A program made the translations under genes and the position numbers. From Gammaproteobacteria bacterium TMED78 (GTDB lineage Bacteria; Pseudomonadota; Gammaproteobacteria; Steroidobacterales; Rariloculaceae): 64,000 nucleotides of DNA. A model generated the notes under the pieces. That model did not search any database, was not told where the DNA came from, and worked only from the letters and a program-made list of their open reading frames with translations. Location of the stretch: assembly GCA_002171615.1 (NCBI GenBank), contig NHEF01000014.1:166016-230015 (forward strand), given 5' to 3'. Below, one piece after another: positions 36,779 through 46,157 of this stretch. Each line of letters opens with the position of its first letter. The first letter of the stretch is position 1.

Positions 36779-39382
36779 TTAGAAATTCTTCCTCATATTA
36801 ATTCCCCAAGTTCTTGGCTCTCTTGGGTATGTTCCTAATTTACCATCCTGCAAAGGGGCATCAAAAACAGTACCATGCCAGAATGTATTAGTAGCATTTC
36901 TAACCCATAACATGTAATCAATACCAGATGGCGTTGAAAGCATCGCCCTTAAGTTAACTAGGGCAACGTCTTGTTGTAATGCTAGAGGATCATTATTATT
37001 ATGCATCATCATATCGGAATAATTACTAAACTCTGCCCCTAGAGTAATATTTGTTCCATCAGAATAGTTATAATGTTTAGCAACATTCAAAACACTAAAA
37101 AGTTTTGATACACCACCAACTCTTCCACCAGATCTATTACAATAACCATCTGTGGCAAAATCAGTAGCATCTGGTTGAATACCTGAATGGAAAATACTTG
37201 CTATTTGACAGTTACCTTTTGCAAAATCTTTAAAACTTGCATCTGTGTAAGCCATAGCCAAAGATACAGTTAATGAATCACTTGGAAGCCACATCATTTC
37301 TATTTCTGCTCCATTTACTTCTACTTTACCCGCACTTTGTAAGTTAAATGCAGTACCAGTAAAAGTATTTGTTTGTAGACCTTTAACACTCATATCATAG
37401 AGAGCAATATTAAGTCTCATATTGGCAAAATCTTTCTTCATACCAACTTCCCAAGTTTCAGTTTCCTCTGCACCAAAAGATGTATCAAAACCAGTATCTA
37501 TACGATCGGTATTGGTTCCACCCGCTTTATATCCGGTGCTGAAAGAACCGTAATACATAGTTTGATCATTAGGTGTAAAAGTTAAACCAATATCACCTGT
37601 AGTTTTATTATCATCAAAATTAGTTTGAATCATGTCTCTTGGGCAAAGCCTAGGTGAGACAGAGCAATTAGCCCAGCCTGGCAAAAACAAGACATTTAAA
37701 GCAGGAATATATGGCACAGGGTCCATTGCTGCATAAACTGAGTTATAAGTACCAGTTGCTGGGTTAGTTGCAGCACCTGCCATTCCCCCAGCCGCTTTTA
37801 TAGCTTGTGCACCTAATATGCCTGCAGCTGCTTTAATTGCATCTATATTTACCATTGATTTATGCGGAGTATACATAGTTTCAGAAAATTCACTAATCAT
37901 GCTTTTGTGTTCAGTCGTATTTCTTATTCCGAAGTTAAAAGTTATCTCATCACTTAAATCTAAATCTATTTTTGCAAATATTGCATGATTTCTATGATCT
38001 TGATAGGCAAAATCCTGAATTACATTGCCTGGAACCATATGGGCCGCTAGAGAAGTAGGAAGTGATAGAGAGTAAGCAGCATTCGCAAAACCAAGGACTC
38101 CAGGACTTACTCCAGCTATTAGTGCTCCTAATACATCTGGAGAAACGCCTTTAGTATAAGGACCAATCCCAGTACCTTGTGATAAGTAGTCTTCACTATT
38201 AAATGTTTGGTCAGAGAAGTAAGCACCTAAAATATAATTAAATCCATCATCTCTATTACTAGCTAATCTAAACTCTTGAGCAAAACTAGATTGTTTAGCG
38301 CCATAAGTTCTATTTGCTATATTTGCACTTGTGAAATCAACATCAAAAGTATCATTAGTAGTGAACTCTCGGTAACCTGATAAGGAGGTAAATGTGTGGT
38401 AATCCATTTCGTTTATTACCTCAATTGATATTCCTCTATCAATAGCTATTGACTTAGGAAGCTGATCAAAACCCATTTCTAGATTTGAAGCAGTACCAGT
38501 TTCAAAAACCAATCCTCCTAGTGCTTTTACAATTGCATCAGTTCCAGGTATTGCAGCACCACCCGCAGCTGTTCTGTTTTGAGCTTTCAAACTATCTACC
38601 AGTCCTACAACAGCGCAACAATTTTCTTCTATGCTAGAATGATCTAGTATAGTTCTAACTGATAAAGAGTCAGTAGGAGTATAAAGAAATTGTTGTCTTA
38701 TGCCAGATCTACCTCTATCAGAAACAAACTCACCTTGTTGGTTAGTAACTTTACCCCATCCATCTCTGGCAGTTCCAAAGTAAGTAGTTCTTGATGCAAC
38801 ATTATCTGAAAGACTAGCGTTAAAAGCACCACTTAAAGTTTGTAAATTATAGTCACCAAAAGATAGCTGCATAAAACCATTTTGTTCGTGAGAAGGAGCA
38901 ACTGTTCTAAGAAGTACAGCACCTGATGAGCTATTTTTACCAAATAGCGTTCCCTGGGGGCCTCTTAAAACTTCTACTGCCTCAATATCAACCAATTCAT
39001 TTATCATAGAGCTTTGTCTTGATCGATAAACGCCATCTACATAAAGACCCACTGATGATTCTAGGCCAAAGTTTTGTGCACCGGTACCCACACCTCTAAT
39101 GGTAAAATTACCAGTGCTAGAGCTTTGGTTACCACTGATGATAAGACTTGGAGCACTAAGCTGAAGGTCGTAAACATCCTTGATTGCATTTTCATTTAAA
39201 AAATCTCCAGTAAAAGCGGATACTGCTAACGGAACATCCTGAAGATTTTGTTCTCTTTTTTGAGCAGTAACAATAATCTCTTCTAACATTTGAGCCTGAA
39301 TTGTTGTTGAGGCAAATGAAAACAGAATAGAAATTATGATAAAGCTAAATTTCTTAAATAAGAATTCTTTTAAAAATGACAT
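36779..39382 (-). CDS. TonB-dependent outer-membrane receptor
   Basis: An 867-residue receptor for energy-driven uptake across the outer membrane. It has a signal peptide (cut near TTIQAQ), a TonB-box region LEEIIVTAQKREQNL, a plug domain with IRGVGTGAQNFG and VEVLRGPQGTLFGKNSSSG, then a barrel ending in Phe (MRKNF), as required for BAM recognition. Several extracellular-loop regions are unusually rich in Ala and Gly. The substrate cannot be told; the pattern resembles the large marine receptor group without a ferric-siderophore signature. The gene is followed by a strong terminator and then a DUF6152 gene. Confidence 0.93.
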   Translation of the reverse strand: MSFLKEFLFKKFSFIIISILFSFASTTIQAQMLEEIIVTAQKREQNLQDVPLAVSAFTGDFLNENAIKDVYDLQLSAPSLIISGNQSSSTGNFTIRGVGTGAQNFGLESSVGLYVDGVYRSRQSSMINELVDIEAVEVLRGPQGTLFGKNSSSGAVLLRTVAPSHEQNGFMQLSFGDYNLQTLSGAFNASLSDNVASRTTYFGTARDGWGKVTNQQGEFVSDRGRSGIRQQFLYTPTDSLSVRTILDHSSIEENCCAVVGLVDSLKAQNRTAAGGAAIPGTDAIVKALGGLVFETGTASNLEMGFDQLPKSIAIDRGISIEVINEMDYHTFTSLSGYREFTTNDTFDVDFTSANIANRTYGAKQSSFAQEFRLASNRDDGFNYILGAYFSDQTFNSEDYLSQGTGIGPYTKGVSPDVLGALIAGVSPGVLGFANAAYSLSLPTSLAAHMVPGNVIQDFAYQDHRNHAIFAKIDLDLSDEITFNFGIRNTTEHKSMISEFSETMYTPHKSMVNIDAIKAAAGILGAQAIKAAGGMAGAATNPATGTYNSVYAAMDPVPYIPALNVLFLPGWANCSVSPRLCPRDMIQTNFDDNKTTGDIGLTFTPNDQTMYYGSFSTGYKAGGTNTDRIDTGFDTSFGAEETETWEVGMKKDFANMRLNIALYDMSVKGLQTNTFTGTAFNLQSAGKVEVNGAEIEMMWLPSDSLTVSLAMAYTDASFKDFAKGNCQIASIFHSGIQPDATDFATDGYCNRSGGRVGGVSKLFSVLNVAKHYNYSDGTNITLGAEFSNYSDMMMHNNNDPLALQQDVALVNLRAMLSTPSGIDYMLWVRNATNTFWHGTVFDAPLQDGKLGTYPREPRTWGINMRKNF

Positions 39383-39516
39383 TAATATCTCCCCTAAGAA
39401 TCTATATTATATTAATCAATAGTTATTATTAATGATGTATGATTGATGAATATTAAGCTTTTCTTTATTTTTTAGCGAGATTTTAAAATTTTTTTTTGTT
39501 GTTTTAAAGCAAAAAT

Positions 39517-39531
39517 AGATAAATTTTATCT
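39517..39531. promoter_or_regulatory. Palindrome upstream of the TonB-dependent receptor gene
   Basis: AGATAAATTTTATCT is a perfect 15-base palindrome with a single central base. On the minus strand it lies about 10 bases downstream of a TTGACT sequence (39541-39546), within a possible promoter of the receptor gene. The rest of the 173-base gap between crcB and the receptor is AT-rich without other clear signals. It could be an operator or a chance event in AT-rich DNA. Confidence 0.3.
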
Positions 39532-39555
39532 AAAAAATTGAGTCAATATATAGAT

Positions 39556-39942
39556 TTATGTGCTTTTTATGAGTGAAGCAAAGAAATAGCCAATAAAAAT
39601 AGCCACAAGGCAAAAAATAACTGAAAATATGATATTTCCGAACATATTTAGCCATTCCCCGTTTTTCAAAAGTTGAAAGCTTTCTAAACTAAATGCGGAA
39701 AAAGTTGTATACCCGCCACAAAAACCTATCATTAGTAAAGCTCGTAAATCATTCGATAGAATTTTTTGATCAAGTTGAGCGAAGTAGGCAAGACATCCTA
39801 TCAAAAAACAGCCCAGTACATTAACTAGAATTGTACCCCAAGGAATCATCGTTAGTAGTATTTTGTCAAGAAAGCTAGAGCACCAATGACGAGCTATACC
39901 TCCTAGCGCACTCCCTATACCTATCAAAAGATAAGAATTCAA
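39556..39942 (-). CDS. crcB: Fluoride channel CrcB (Fluc family)
   Basis: A small membrane protein that exports fluoride as a dual-topology dimer. The 128-residue product has four membrane helices and family motifs GGIARHW, GTILVNVLGCFLIG and the pore segment GFCGGYTTFSAFSLE. The start is TTG with AGGAG about five bases upstream. I see no fluoride riboswitch in the 115 bases before it. Confidence 0.93.
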   Translation of the reverse strand: MNSYLLIGIGSALGGIARHWCSSFLDKILLTMIPWGTILVNVLGCFLIGCLAYFAQLDQKILSNDLRALLMIGFCGGYTTFSAFSLESFQLLKNGEWLNMFGNIIFSVIFCLVAIFIGYFFASLIKST

Positions 39943-40057
39943 TCTGTCTCCTGAATTTTAATTAATTTTATTTATTACTTTATTATTAAATCTTATTAAT
40001 ATAGTAACTGCAACTTTAAGTATAATTCTATTTTTATAAATATAGGCTAGATGTTTA

Positions 40058-41764
40058 ATGATTAAAGAAACTTTATCTAATTATTCCGAATTAGTTTATA
40101 TCTTAAAAATGATTGTAGGCCAGTCTTTCATTTTGACAAAGATTTCTGAGATAAAGCCTTATTCGCAAGGTATTAGGTTTGGTTCTGGAGGGGCCTTAGC
40201 TGTTATTAAGCCAGGAACTTTATTGGAGATTTGGAAAGTAGTTGAAGCTTGTAATGAAGCAGGTACTGCAATTATTATGCAAGCAGCAAATACTGGTTTA
40301 ACCGGCGGATCAACTCCTGATGGAAATAATTATGATCGTCCTGTTGTAATTATTAATACTATGCGGATGAGTCAGATTCATTTGATTGATAGTGCTAATC
40401 AAGTTGTTGCTTTTCCTGGAAGTACCTTATTTGATTTAGAAGAGAGGCTGGCAAAGTATGGTCGTCAAACACATTCTGTAATTGGCTCTTCATGTATAGG
40501 AGCTTCTATTATTGGGGGTGTTTGTAATAATTCTGGAGGCGCCCTAGTTCAGCGGGGTCCGGCATATACTGAGCTTTCGTTATTTGCTCACATTGATGAA
40601 GCCCGAAAATTATCATTGGTTAATAATCTAGGTATTAACCTAGGAGATACTACAGAAGAAATACTAACTAACCTTGAGCAAAAAAATTATACTGAAGAGG
40701 ACATAAAGCCCTCAAAAAAAATTGCTTCGGATAATGAATATCAACAGATTGTTAGAGATATCAATTCTAGTAGGCCAGCAAGGTACAATAATGATCCTCG
40801 ACTATTACATGAAGCATCAGGCTGTGCTGGAAAGTTAGTTGTTTTTGCTGTTCGCCTAGATACTTTTCCTAAAGCAATAAATGAGAGGGTTTTTTATATT
40901 GGCACAAATACTCCAAAAGTAATGACCAAAATTCGACATGATATATTATCGACTTTTAAAAATTTGCCTGTTTCCGGAGAGTATTTTGATAGTCAATGCT
41001 ATGACGTTAGTAAAAAATATGGAAAAGATATATTCTTAGTAATTAATAAGCTTGGCTCAAAAATTATTCCAAGGCTTTTTTCTTTTAAGCGGTATGTAGA
41101 TCGCATTGCTAACCATTTTTTTTTCTTACCCAATAAGCTTTCTGATCACTTGATGCAATTTTTAAGTTATTTATGGCCTAATCATTTACCTAAACGTATG
41201 GAAATTTTTCGAAGTCATTATCAGCTACACTTCATTTTAGAAACTAATAATGAGGGAGTAGATGAGGCTCAGGCTTATTTAAATAATTTTTTTAAAGAAA
41301 ACGAGGGTAATTTTTTTGTTTGTAGTGACGAAGAGGCGAAAAAAGCAACTCTTCATCGTTTTGTAATAGGAGGAGCTATTAATCGTTATTATTTAACCCA
41401 AGGTTCAAAAAGTGGAAAAATGATTTCAATTGATGTTGCTTTAAGGCGAGATGAAAAGAATTGGGCACAGAAAGTTCCATCTAGTGTTAATGATAAGATA
41501 TCTGAGAAATTTTCATATGGCCATTTTTTCTGCCATGTTTTGCATGAGATCTATATCACAAAAAAAGATGTTAACCACGTGAGTACAAAAAAACAAATTC
41601 TGGATTTTTTTGACTCTAGAGGGGCGGAGTATCCTGCAGAGCATAATGTAGGTCATGAATATATCGCGAAAGATAGTCTAAAGACCTTTTATAAAGAATG
41701 TGATCCGACCAATACTTTTAATCCAGGTATTGGCAAGACTAGCAAATTTAGGAACTGGTCATAG
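40058..41764 (+). CDS. dld: Quinone-dependent D-lactate dehydrogenase
   Basis: A peripheral membrane flavoenzyme that oxidises D-lactate to pyruvate and feeds electrons to quinone. The 568-residue product matches the E. coli Dld type (571 residues). It has an N-terminal FAD-binding domain with QAANTGLTGGSTPDGN and IGSSCIGASIIGGVCNNSGG, a basic membrane-binding middle region and a C-terminal cap ending HNVGHEYIAK and TNTFNPGIGKT. It is transcribed away from crcB. A TATAAT at 40021-40026 could be its -10, but the -35 is weak. Confidence 0.94.
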   Translation: MIKETLSNYSELVYILKMIVGQSFILTKISEIKPYSQGIRFGSGGALAVIKPGTLLEIWKVVEACNEAGTAIIMQAANTGLTGGSTPDGNNYDRPVVIINTMRMSQIHLIDSANQVVAFPGSTLFDLEERLAKYGRQTHSVIGSSCIGASIIGGVCNNSGGALVQRGPAYTELSLFAHIDEARKLSLVNNLGINLGDTTEEILTNLEQKNYTEEDIKPSKKIASDNEYQQIVRDINSSRPARYNNDPRLLHEASGCAGKLVVFAVRLDTFPKAINERVFYIGTNTPKVMTKIRHDILSTFKNLPVSGEYFDSQCYDVSKKYGKDIFLVINKLGSKIIPRLFSFKRYVDRIANHFFFLPNKLSDHLMQFLSYLWPNHLPKRMEIFRSHYQLHFILETNNEGVDEAQAYLNNFFKENEGNFFVCSDEEAKKATLHRFVIGGAINRYYLTQGSKSGKMISIDVALRRDEKNWAQKVPSSVNDKISEKFSYGHFFCHVLHEIYITKKDVNHVSTKKQILDFFDSRGAEYPAEHNVGHEYIAKDSLKTFYKECDPTNTFNPGIGKTSKFRNWS

Positions 41765-41830
41765 TATTTTTTTAATACGTTCTATTATGATAAGATTCAT
41801 ATTATTTTTTTAGTTTCATTATTTTAAAAT

Positions 41831-42184
41831 ATGAGCTCAAAAGCAATTTACAAAATCATTTTTATGAACCAAGGCAAAGTTTTTGAAATTTATGCTAGAA
41901 GTGTAAGTCATGGAGGCATGCTGGGATTTATAGAAATAGAGGAGCTTATATTTGGAACTCGCTCTAGTGTAGTAGTTGACCCTTCAGAAGAGAAGATTCA
42001 ATCTGAATTTTCTGGTGTAAATAGAACTTATATTCCAATGCATTCTGTCGTTAGGATTGATGAAGTTGAGAAGCAAGGAACAAGCAAGGTAACTAATGCT
42101 GAAAGCGGTAATGTAGCTCAATTCCCAATGCCAATGTATACCCCTTCTAGTGATGGAGGAAAGGGCAGTTCTGGAGATAAGTAA
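41831..42184 (+). CDS. DUF1820-family protein
   Basis: A 117-residue soluble protein of a conserved gammaproteobacterial family of unknown function. The core YKIIFMNQGKVFEIYARSV and GFIEIEELIFG, followed by YIPMHSVVRIDEVEK, is typical. The tail after residue 85 is low-complexity (Pro, Ser and Gly). It stands alone between dld and purL. The HSVVRIDEVEK segment resembles a small-RNA-binding or SH3-like strand, but no function can be claimed. Confidence 0.82.
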   Translation: MSSKAIYKIIFMNQGKVFEIYARSVSHGGMLGFIEIEELIFGTRSSVVVDPSEEKIQSEFSGVNRTYIPMHSVVRIDEVEKQGTSKVTNAESGNVAQFPMPMYTPSSDGGKGSSGDK

Positions 42185-42229
42185 AATTTTTAATCAAGTC
42201 ATTATTTATTTTCTAATCAGCGACTTGGC

Positions 42230-45200
42230 ATGCTGAAATATTTAGGCCCATTAGCAGAGACCTCTTTTCGCAAAAAGAAATTAATTTCACTAATACAATC
42301 AATATATCCTGAGATCATTAGTTTTGAAGCCCGCTATATCCATTATATTGATATTCAGTCAACACTAGATAAGAATCAAGAAAAAATATTAAGTGCTTTA
42401 TTAAGCTATGGTGATTTATCTGAAGAAGAGCATAATGAATCATTTAAATTTTTTGTTATACCTAGGATAGGAACAGTATCTCCCTGGGCGTCAAAGGCTA
42501 CAGATATCGCAAAAATTTGTAGACTGCCTATAAATAGAGTAGAGAGAGGAAGATTATATTCAATTATATCTTCATGCCCACTTAAAGCTAATGAATTGGC
42601 TCAATTATCCCCATTTTTTTATGATCGAATGACGGAATCTCTATTAACTTCTGAGCCTAGTGAAGAACAGCTTTTCAAAAACAATACACCAAAAGATTTA
42701 GAAGTTATCAATTTATTAGAAAAGGGAAAATTAGCATTAGTTGAGAAAAATAAATCACTGTCATTAGCCTTGTCTGACGAGGAAATTAATTATTTATATA
42801 AAGGCTTTAAGGATCTTGATAAAGATCCAACAGATGTTGAATTAATGATGTTTGCTCAAGCAAATTCTGAGCATTGCAGGCATAAGGTTTTTAATGCGGA
42901 TTGGATTATTGACTCTAAACAATCGAATAAGAGTTTATTTCAAATGATTAAAAATACATATGAAAATTCATCTAGGGGCGTTCTATCGGCTTATCATGAT
43001 AATGCTGCTGTAATTGCTGGACCAAAAATAGATCTATTTTATGCTAACCCTAAAAATAATATATATAGCTTTAAGACCGGCAAGGCCAATTTAGTTATTA
43101 AAGTAGAAACTCATAATCACCCGACTGCAATCTCACCTTTTCCAGGTGCCTCTACAGGATCGGGTGGTGAGATAAGAGATGAAGGCGCTACTGGAAGGGG
43201 AGCAAAGCCAAAAGTAGGACTGACTGGTTTTACTGTTTCACATTTGGAAATAGATGATTGGTTACAAACTTGGGAAGATGATTTACCAGGCTATCCAAAT
43301 AGAATTGTTTCTGCCCTACAGATCATGTTGGATGCGCCTATTGGTGCGGCACAATTTAATAATGAATTTGGGAGGCCAAATCTACTTGGTTATTTTAGAA
43401 CCTGTCTTATTAGAGATAATGGTAGCTGGAGAGGTTACCATAAACCAATAATGCTAGCTGGTGGTCTGGGTAACATTTTAGAAGAGAATATTGCGAAAAA
43501 AGAATTATCTACTACTGCTAAGTTAGTTGTATTGGGAGGCCCATCAATGTTGATTGGTCTAGGTGGTGGGGCAGCTTCTTCATTACGAAGCGGATCAAGT
43601 GACGAAGAGCTAGACTTTGCATCTGTTCAAAGAGGTAATCCTGAAATGCAAAGAAGAGCTCAAGAAGTGATCAATGCATGTTGGACTTTAGGTTCTGATA
43701 ATCCAATTCTTTCTATTCATGATATCGGGGCTGGTGGACTTTGCAATGCTATTCCAGAGATTATCCATCAATCAGGTAGAGGAGCAATAGTTAAGCTTAG
43801 AACGATTCCAAATGATGAAATAGGTATGTCGCCTATGGAGCTATGGTGCAATGAATCTCAAGAAAGATATGTTTTAGCTATTGAGGAAGATGATGTTGAT
43901 AATTTTGTTTCTGTATGTAAAAGAGAGAGATGTCCATATGCAATTATTGGAGAGTTGACAGAAGAAGAAGACTTAAGAGTTATTGATGATTATCTTGAAA
44001 ACGATTCAGTCTCAATGCCTATGGACTTACTTTTTGGTAAACCACCCAAGGTAGTGAAACAGATTGTTAGCTATGAAAAAAATATTATCTATGAAGATTT
44101 TTCTAAAATTACACTTTCAGATGCTATTGATCAGGTTATAAAGTTTCCTGCTGTCTCTGATAAATCTTTTCTAATTCATATAGGGGATAGAACAGTTGGA
44201 GGATTATCATCAAGAGATCAGCTTATCGGTCCTTGGCAAGTGCCAGTAAGTGACGTAGCTGTTACAAGCTCATCATTTAATTGCTATCAAGGAGAGGCTA
44301 TGGCTATGGGCGAGAGAACGCCTATTGCTATAAAGAATGCACCAGCATCAGCAAGACTTGCTATTGCGGAATCAATAACAAATATTTCCTCTGCAGATGT
44401 AGTTGATCTTACTGATATAAAATTATCTGCCAATTGGATGGCCGCTTCAGGTAATTCTAAAGATGATTATGATTTATTTAAGATGGTGGAGGCTATAGGA
44501 GAGGAGCTATGTCCCAGTCTAGATATTACAATTCCTGTTGGTAAAGATTCTATGAGTATGGTAACTGAATGGAAAAATAAAGATAAAGATAAGCTAGTAG
44601 CTTCTCCAGTTTCTCTTATTATTTCTTCTTTTGCCCCAGTGCAAGATGTAAGAAAGACTTTGACTCCTGAGTTAAAAAATCAAGATCAGACTTCTCTAAT
44701 TTTCATTGATTTATCAAATGGTAATAAAAGGATGGGCGGTTCTTGTTTGTCTCAATCATATTCTTTTTTTGGAGACGATGCTCCTGATTTAGAATCTCCT
44801 AAAATTATAAAGAATTTTTTTGATTGCCAAAGAGAATTAAGAGAGTTTGATTATTTGCTTGCATACCATGATAGATCAGATGGTGGCCTCTTCGCCTGTT
44901 TATCTGAAATGGCATTTGCCTCTAGGTTAGGATTAGTAATAGATATACCAAAAAATGAAAAAGATATTGTTAGATACCTTTTTAACGAAGAGTTAGGTGT
45001 GGTAATACAGATAAAAGACAAAAACCTCAGCTCAGTAGGTAAAATATTAAAGAAATATAATCTTAATGCTCAAGTAATTGCAAAAATTTATAAACATAAG
45101 GAGATTTTGGTAAAGCATAGGAATGAAATTATCTATAAAGAAGATATTATGAGTTTGCATAAAAAGTGGTCAGAATTATCTTATAGGATGCAGCGCTTAA

Positions 45201-46093
45201 GAGATAATCCAGAGTGTGCAGATGAAGCCTATAGCTTGCTTTCGAAAAAAGATGATCCAGGATTAAGCGTAAAATTAACTTTTACAGCACCTACTTTTCC
45301 ATCAGTAAAAAAGAATATTCGTCCTAAAATTGCAATTTTAAGAGAGCAGGGGGTAAATAGCCATCTTGAAATGGCCGCAGCTTTTGATAGAGCAGGATTT
45401 GAATGTCATGATGTTCATATGAGTGATTTATTTAGTGGAGAGGTAACACTGAATCAATATAAAGGATTAGCTGCTTGTGGTGGGTTTTCTTATGGTGACG
45501 TTTTAGGAGCTGGTGAAGGCTGGGCTAAATCAATTTTATATAACTCTTCTGTAAGGGATATGTTCGAATGTTTTTTTAATAGAAATGATATTTTTGCTTT
45601 AGGTGTATGTAATGGATGCCAAATGATAGCTTCTTTAAAAGACATAGTTCCAGGTTCTCAAGCATGGCCAAAATTTGTTAGAAATCGATCTGACCAGTTT
45701 GAAGCTCGTTTTTCTTTAGTTAAAATTGAACAGAGCAAATCTTTATTTTTCAATGATATGTCAGGATCGATTTTACCTATAGTTACTTCACATGGAGAAG
45801 GGAAAGCGTTTTTTTCCTCTGAGGGAGATTTAAAATCAATACATCTTAATTCTTCAGCAATTAGGTATGTTGATAATTTTGGTAATGTTGCTAAAAAATA
45901 TCCCGCTAATCCCAATGGTTCGCCATATGGTATTGCTGGCCTGACAAACGATGATGGAAGAGTGACAATTATGATGCCACATCCAGAAAGAGTATTTAGA
46001 ACAGTGCAAAATTCTTGGCATCCTTCTGGATGGCATGAAAACTCTCCATGGCAAAAGCTCTTCGCTAATGCTTATGATTGGGTTTCTTCTTAG
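42230..46093 (+). CDS. purL: Phosphoribosylformylglycinamidine synthase
   Basis: The large single-chain enzyme of purine synthesis that makes FGAM from FGAR, ATP and glutamine. The 1287-residue protein has an N-terminal PurS-like domain, two AIR-synthase-like halves (ANSEHCRHKVFNADW, KVETHNHPTAISPFPGA, HDRSDGGLFACLSEMA) and a C-terminal amidotransferase with nucleophile Cys in GVCNGCQM and the His/Glu in PHPERVFR. The length matches the gammaproteobacterial large form. It is convergent with ettA. Confidence 0.98.
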   Translation: MLKYLGPLAETSFRKKKLISLIQSIYPEIISFEARYIHYIDIQSTLDKNQEKILSALLSYGDLSEEEHNESFKFFVIPRIGTVSPWASKATDIAKICRLPINRVERGRLYSIISSCPLKANELAQLSPFFYDRMTESLLTSEPSEEQLFKNNTPKDLEVINLLEKGKLALVEKNKSLSLALSDEEINYLYKGFKDLDKDPTDVELMMFAQANSEHCRHKVFNADWIIDSKQSNKSLFQMIKNTYENSSRGVLSAYHDNAAVIAGPKIDLFYANPKNNIYSFKTGKANLVIKVETHNHPTAISPFPGASTGSGGEIRDEGATGRGAKPKVGLTGFTVSHLEIDDWLQTWEDDLPGYPNRIVSALQIMLDAPIGAAQFNNEFGRPNLLGYFRTCLIRDNGSWRGYHKPIMLAGGLGNILEENIAKKELSTTAKLVVLGGPSMLIGLGGGAASSLRSGSSDEELDFASVQRGNPEMQRRAQEVINACWTLGSDNPILSIHDIGAGGLCNAIPEIIHQSGRGAIVKLRTIPNDEIGMSPMELWCNESQERYVLAIEEDDVDNFVSVCKRERCPYAIIGELTEEEDLRVIDDYLENDSVSMPMDLLFGKPPKVVKQIVSYEKNIIYEDFSKITLSDAIDQVIKFPAVSDKSFLIHIGDRTVGGLSSRDQLIGPWQVPVSDVAVTSSSFNCYQGEAMAMGERTPIAIKNAPASARLAIAESITNISSADVVDLTDIKLSANWMAASGNSKDDYDLFKMVEAIGEELCPSLDITIPVGKDSMSMVTEWKNKDKDKLVASPVSLIISSFAPVQDVRKTLTPELKNQDQTSLIFIDLSNGNKRMGGSCLSQSYSFFGDDAPDLESPKIIKNFFDCQRELREFDYLLAYHDRSDGGLFACLSEMAFASRLGLVIDIPKNEKDIVRYLFNEELGVVIQIKDKNLSSVGKILKKYNLNAQVIAKIYKHKEILVKHRNEIIYKEDIMSLHKKWSELSYRMQRLRDNPECADEAYSLLSKKDDPGLSVKLTFTAPTFPSVKKNIRPKIAILREQGVNSHLEMAAAFDRAGFECHDVHMSDLFSGEVTLNQYKGLAACGGFSYGDVLGAGEGWAKSILYNSSVRDMFECFFNRNDIFALGVCNGCQMIASLKDIVPGSQAWPKFVRNRSDQFEARFSLVKIEQSKSLFFNDMSGSILPIVTSHGEGKAFFSSEGDLKSIHLNSSAIRYVDNFGNVAKKYPANPNGSPYGIAGLTNDDGRVTIMMPHPERVFRTVQNSWHPSGWHENSPWQKLFANAYDWVSS

Positions 46094-46157
46094 TTTTCCT
46101 GCTAAATTTCTAAGTTATAATTTAGTTAACTAATTTATATATTAGAAGTTTAAGTGA

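Noticed and set aside
39943..40057. Fluoride riboswitch before crcB
   Set aside because: The short AT-rich leader has none of the conserved GGCGATGG-type bases of the crcB motif.
46094..46157. Bidirectional terminator between convergent purL and ettA
   Set aside because: An inverted pair AAATTTCTAA/TTAGAAGTTT exists, but the loop is about 30 bases and no proper T tract follows. Too weak to list.
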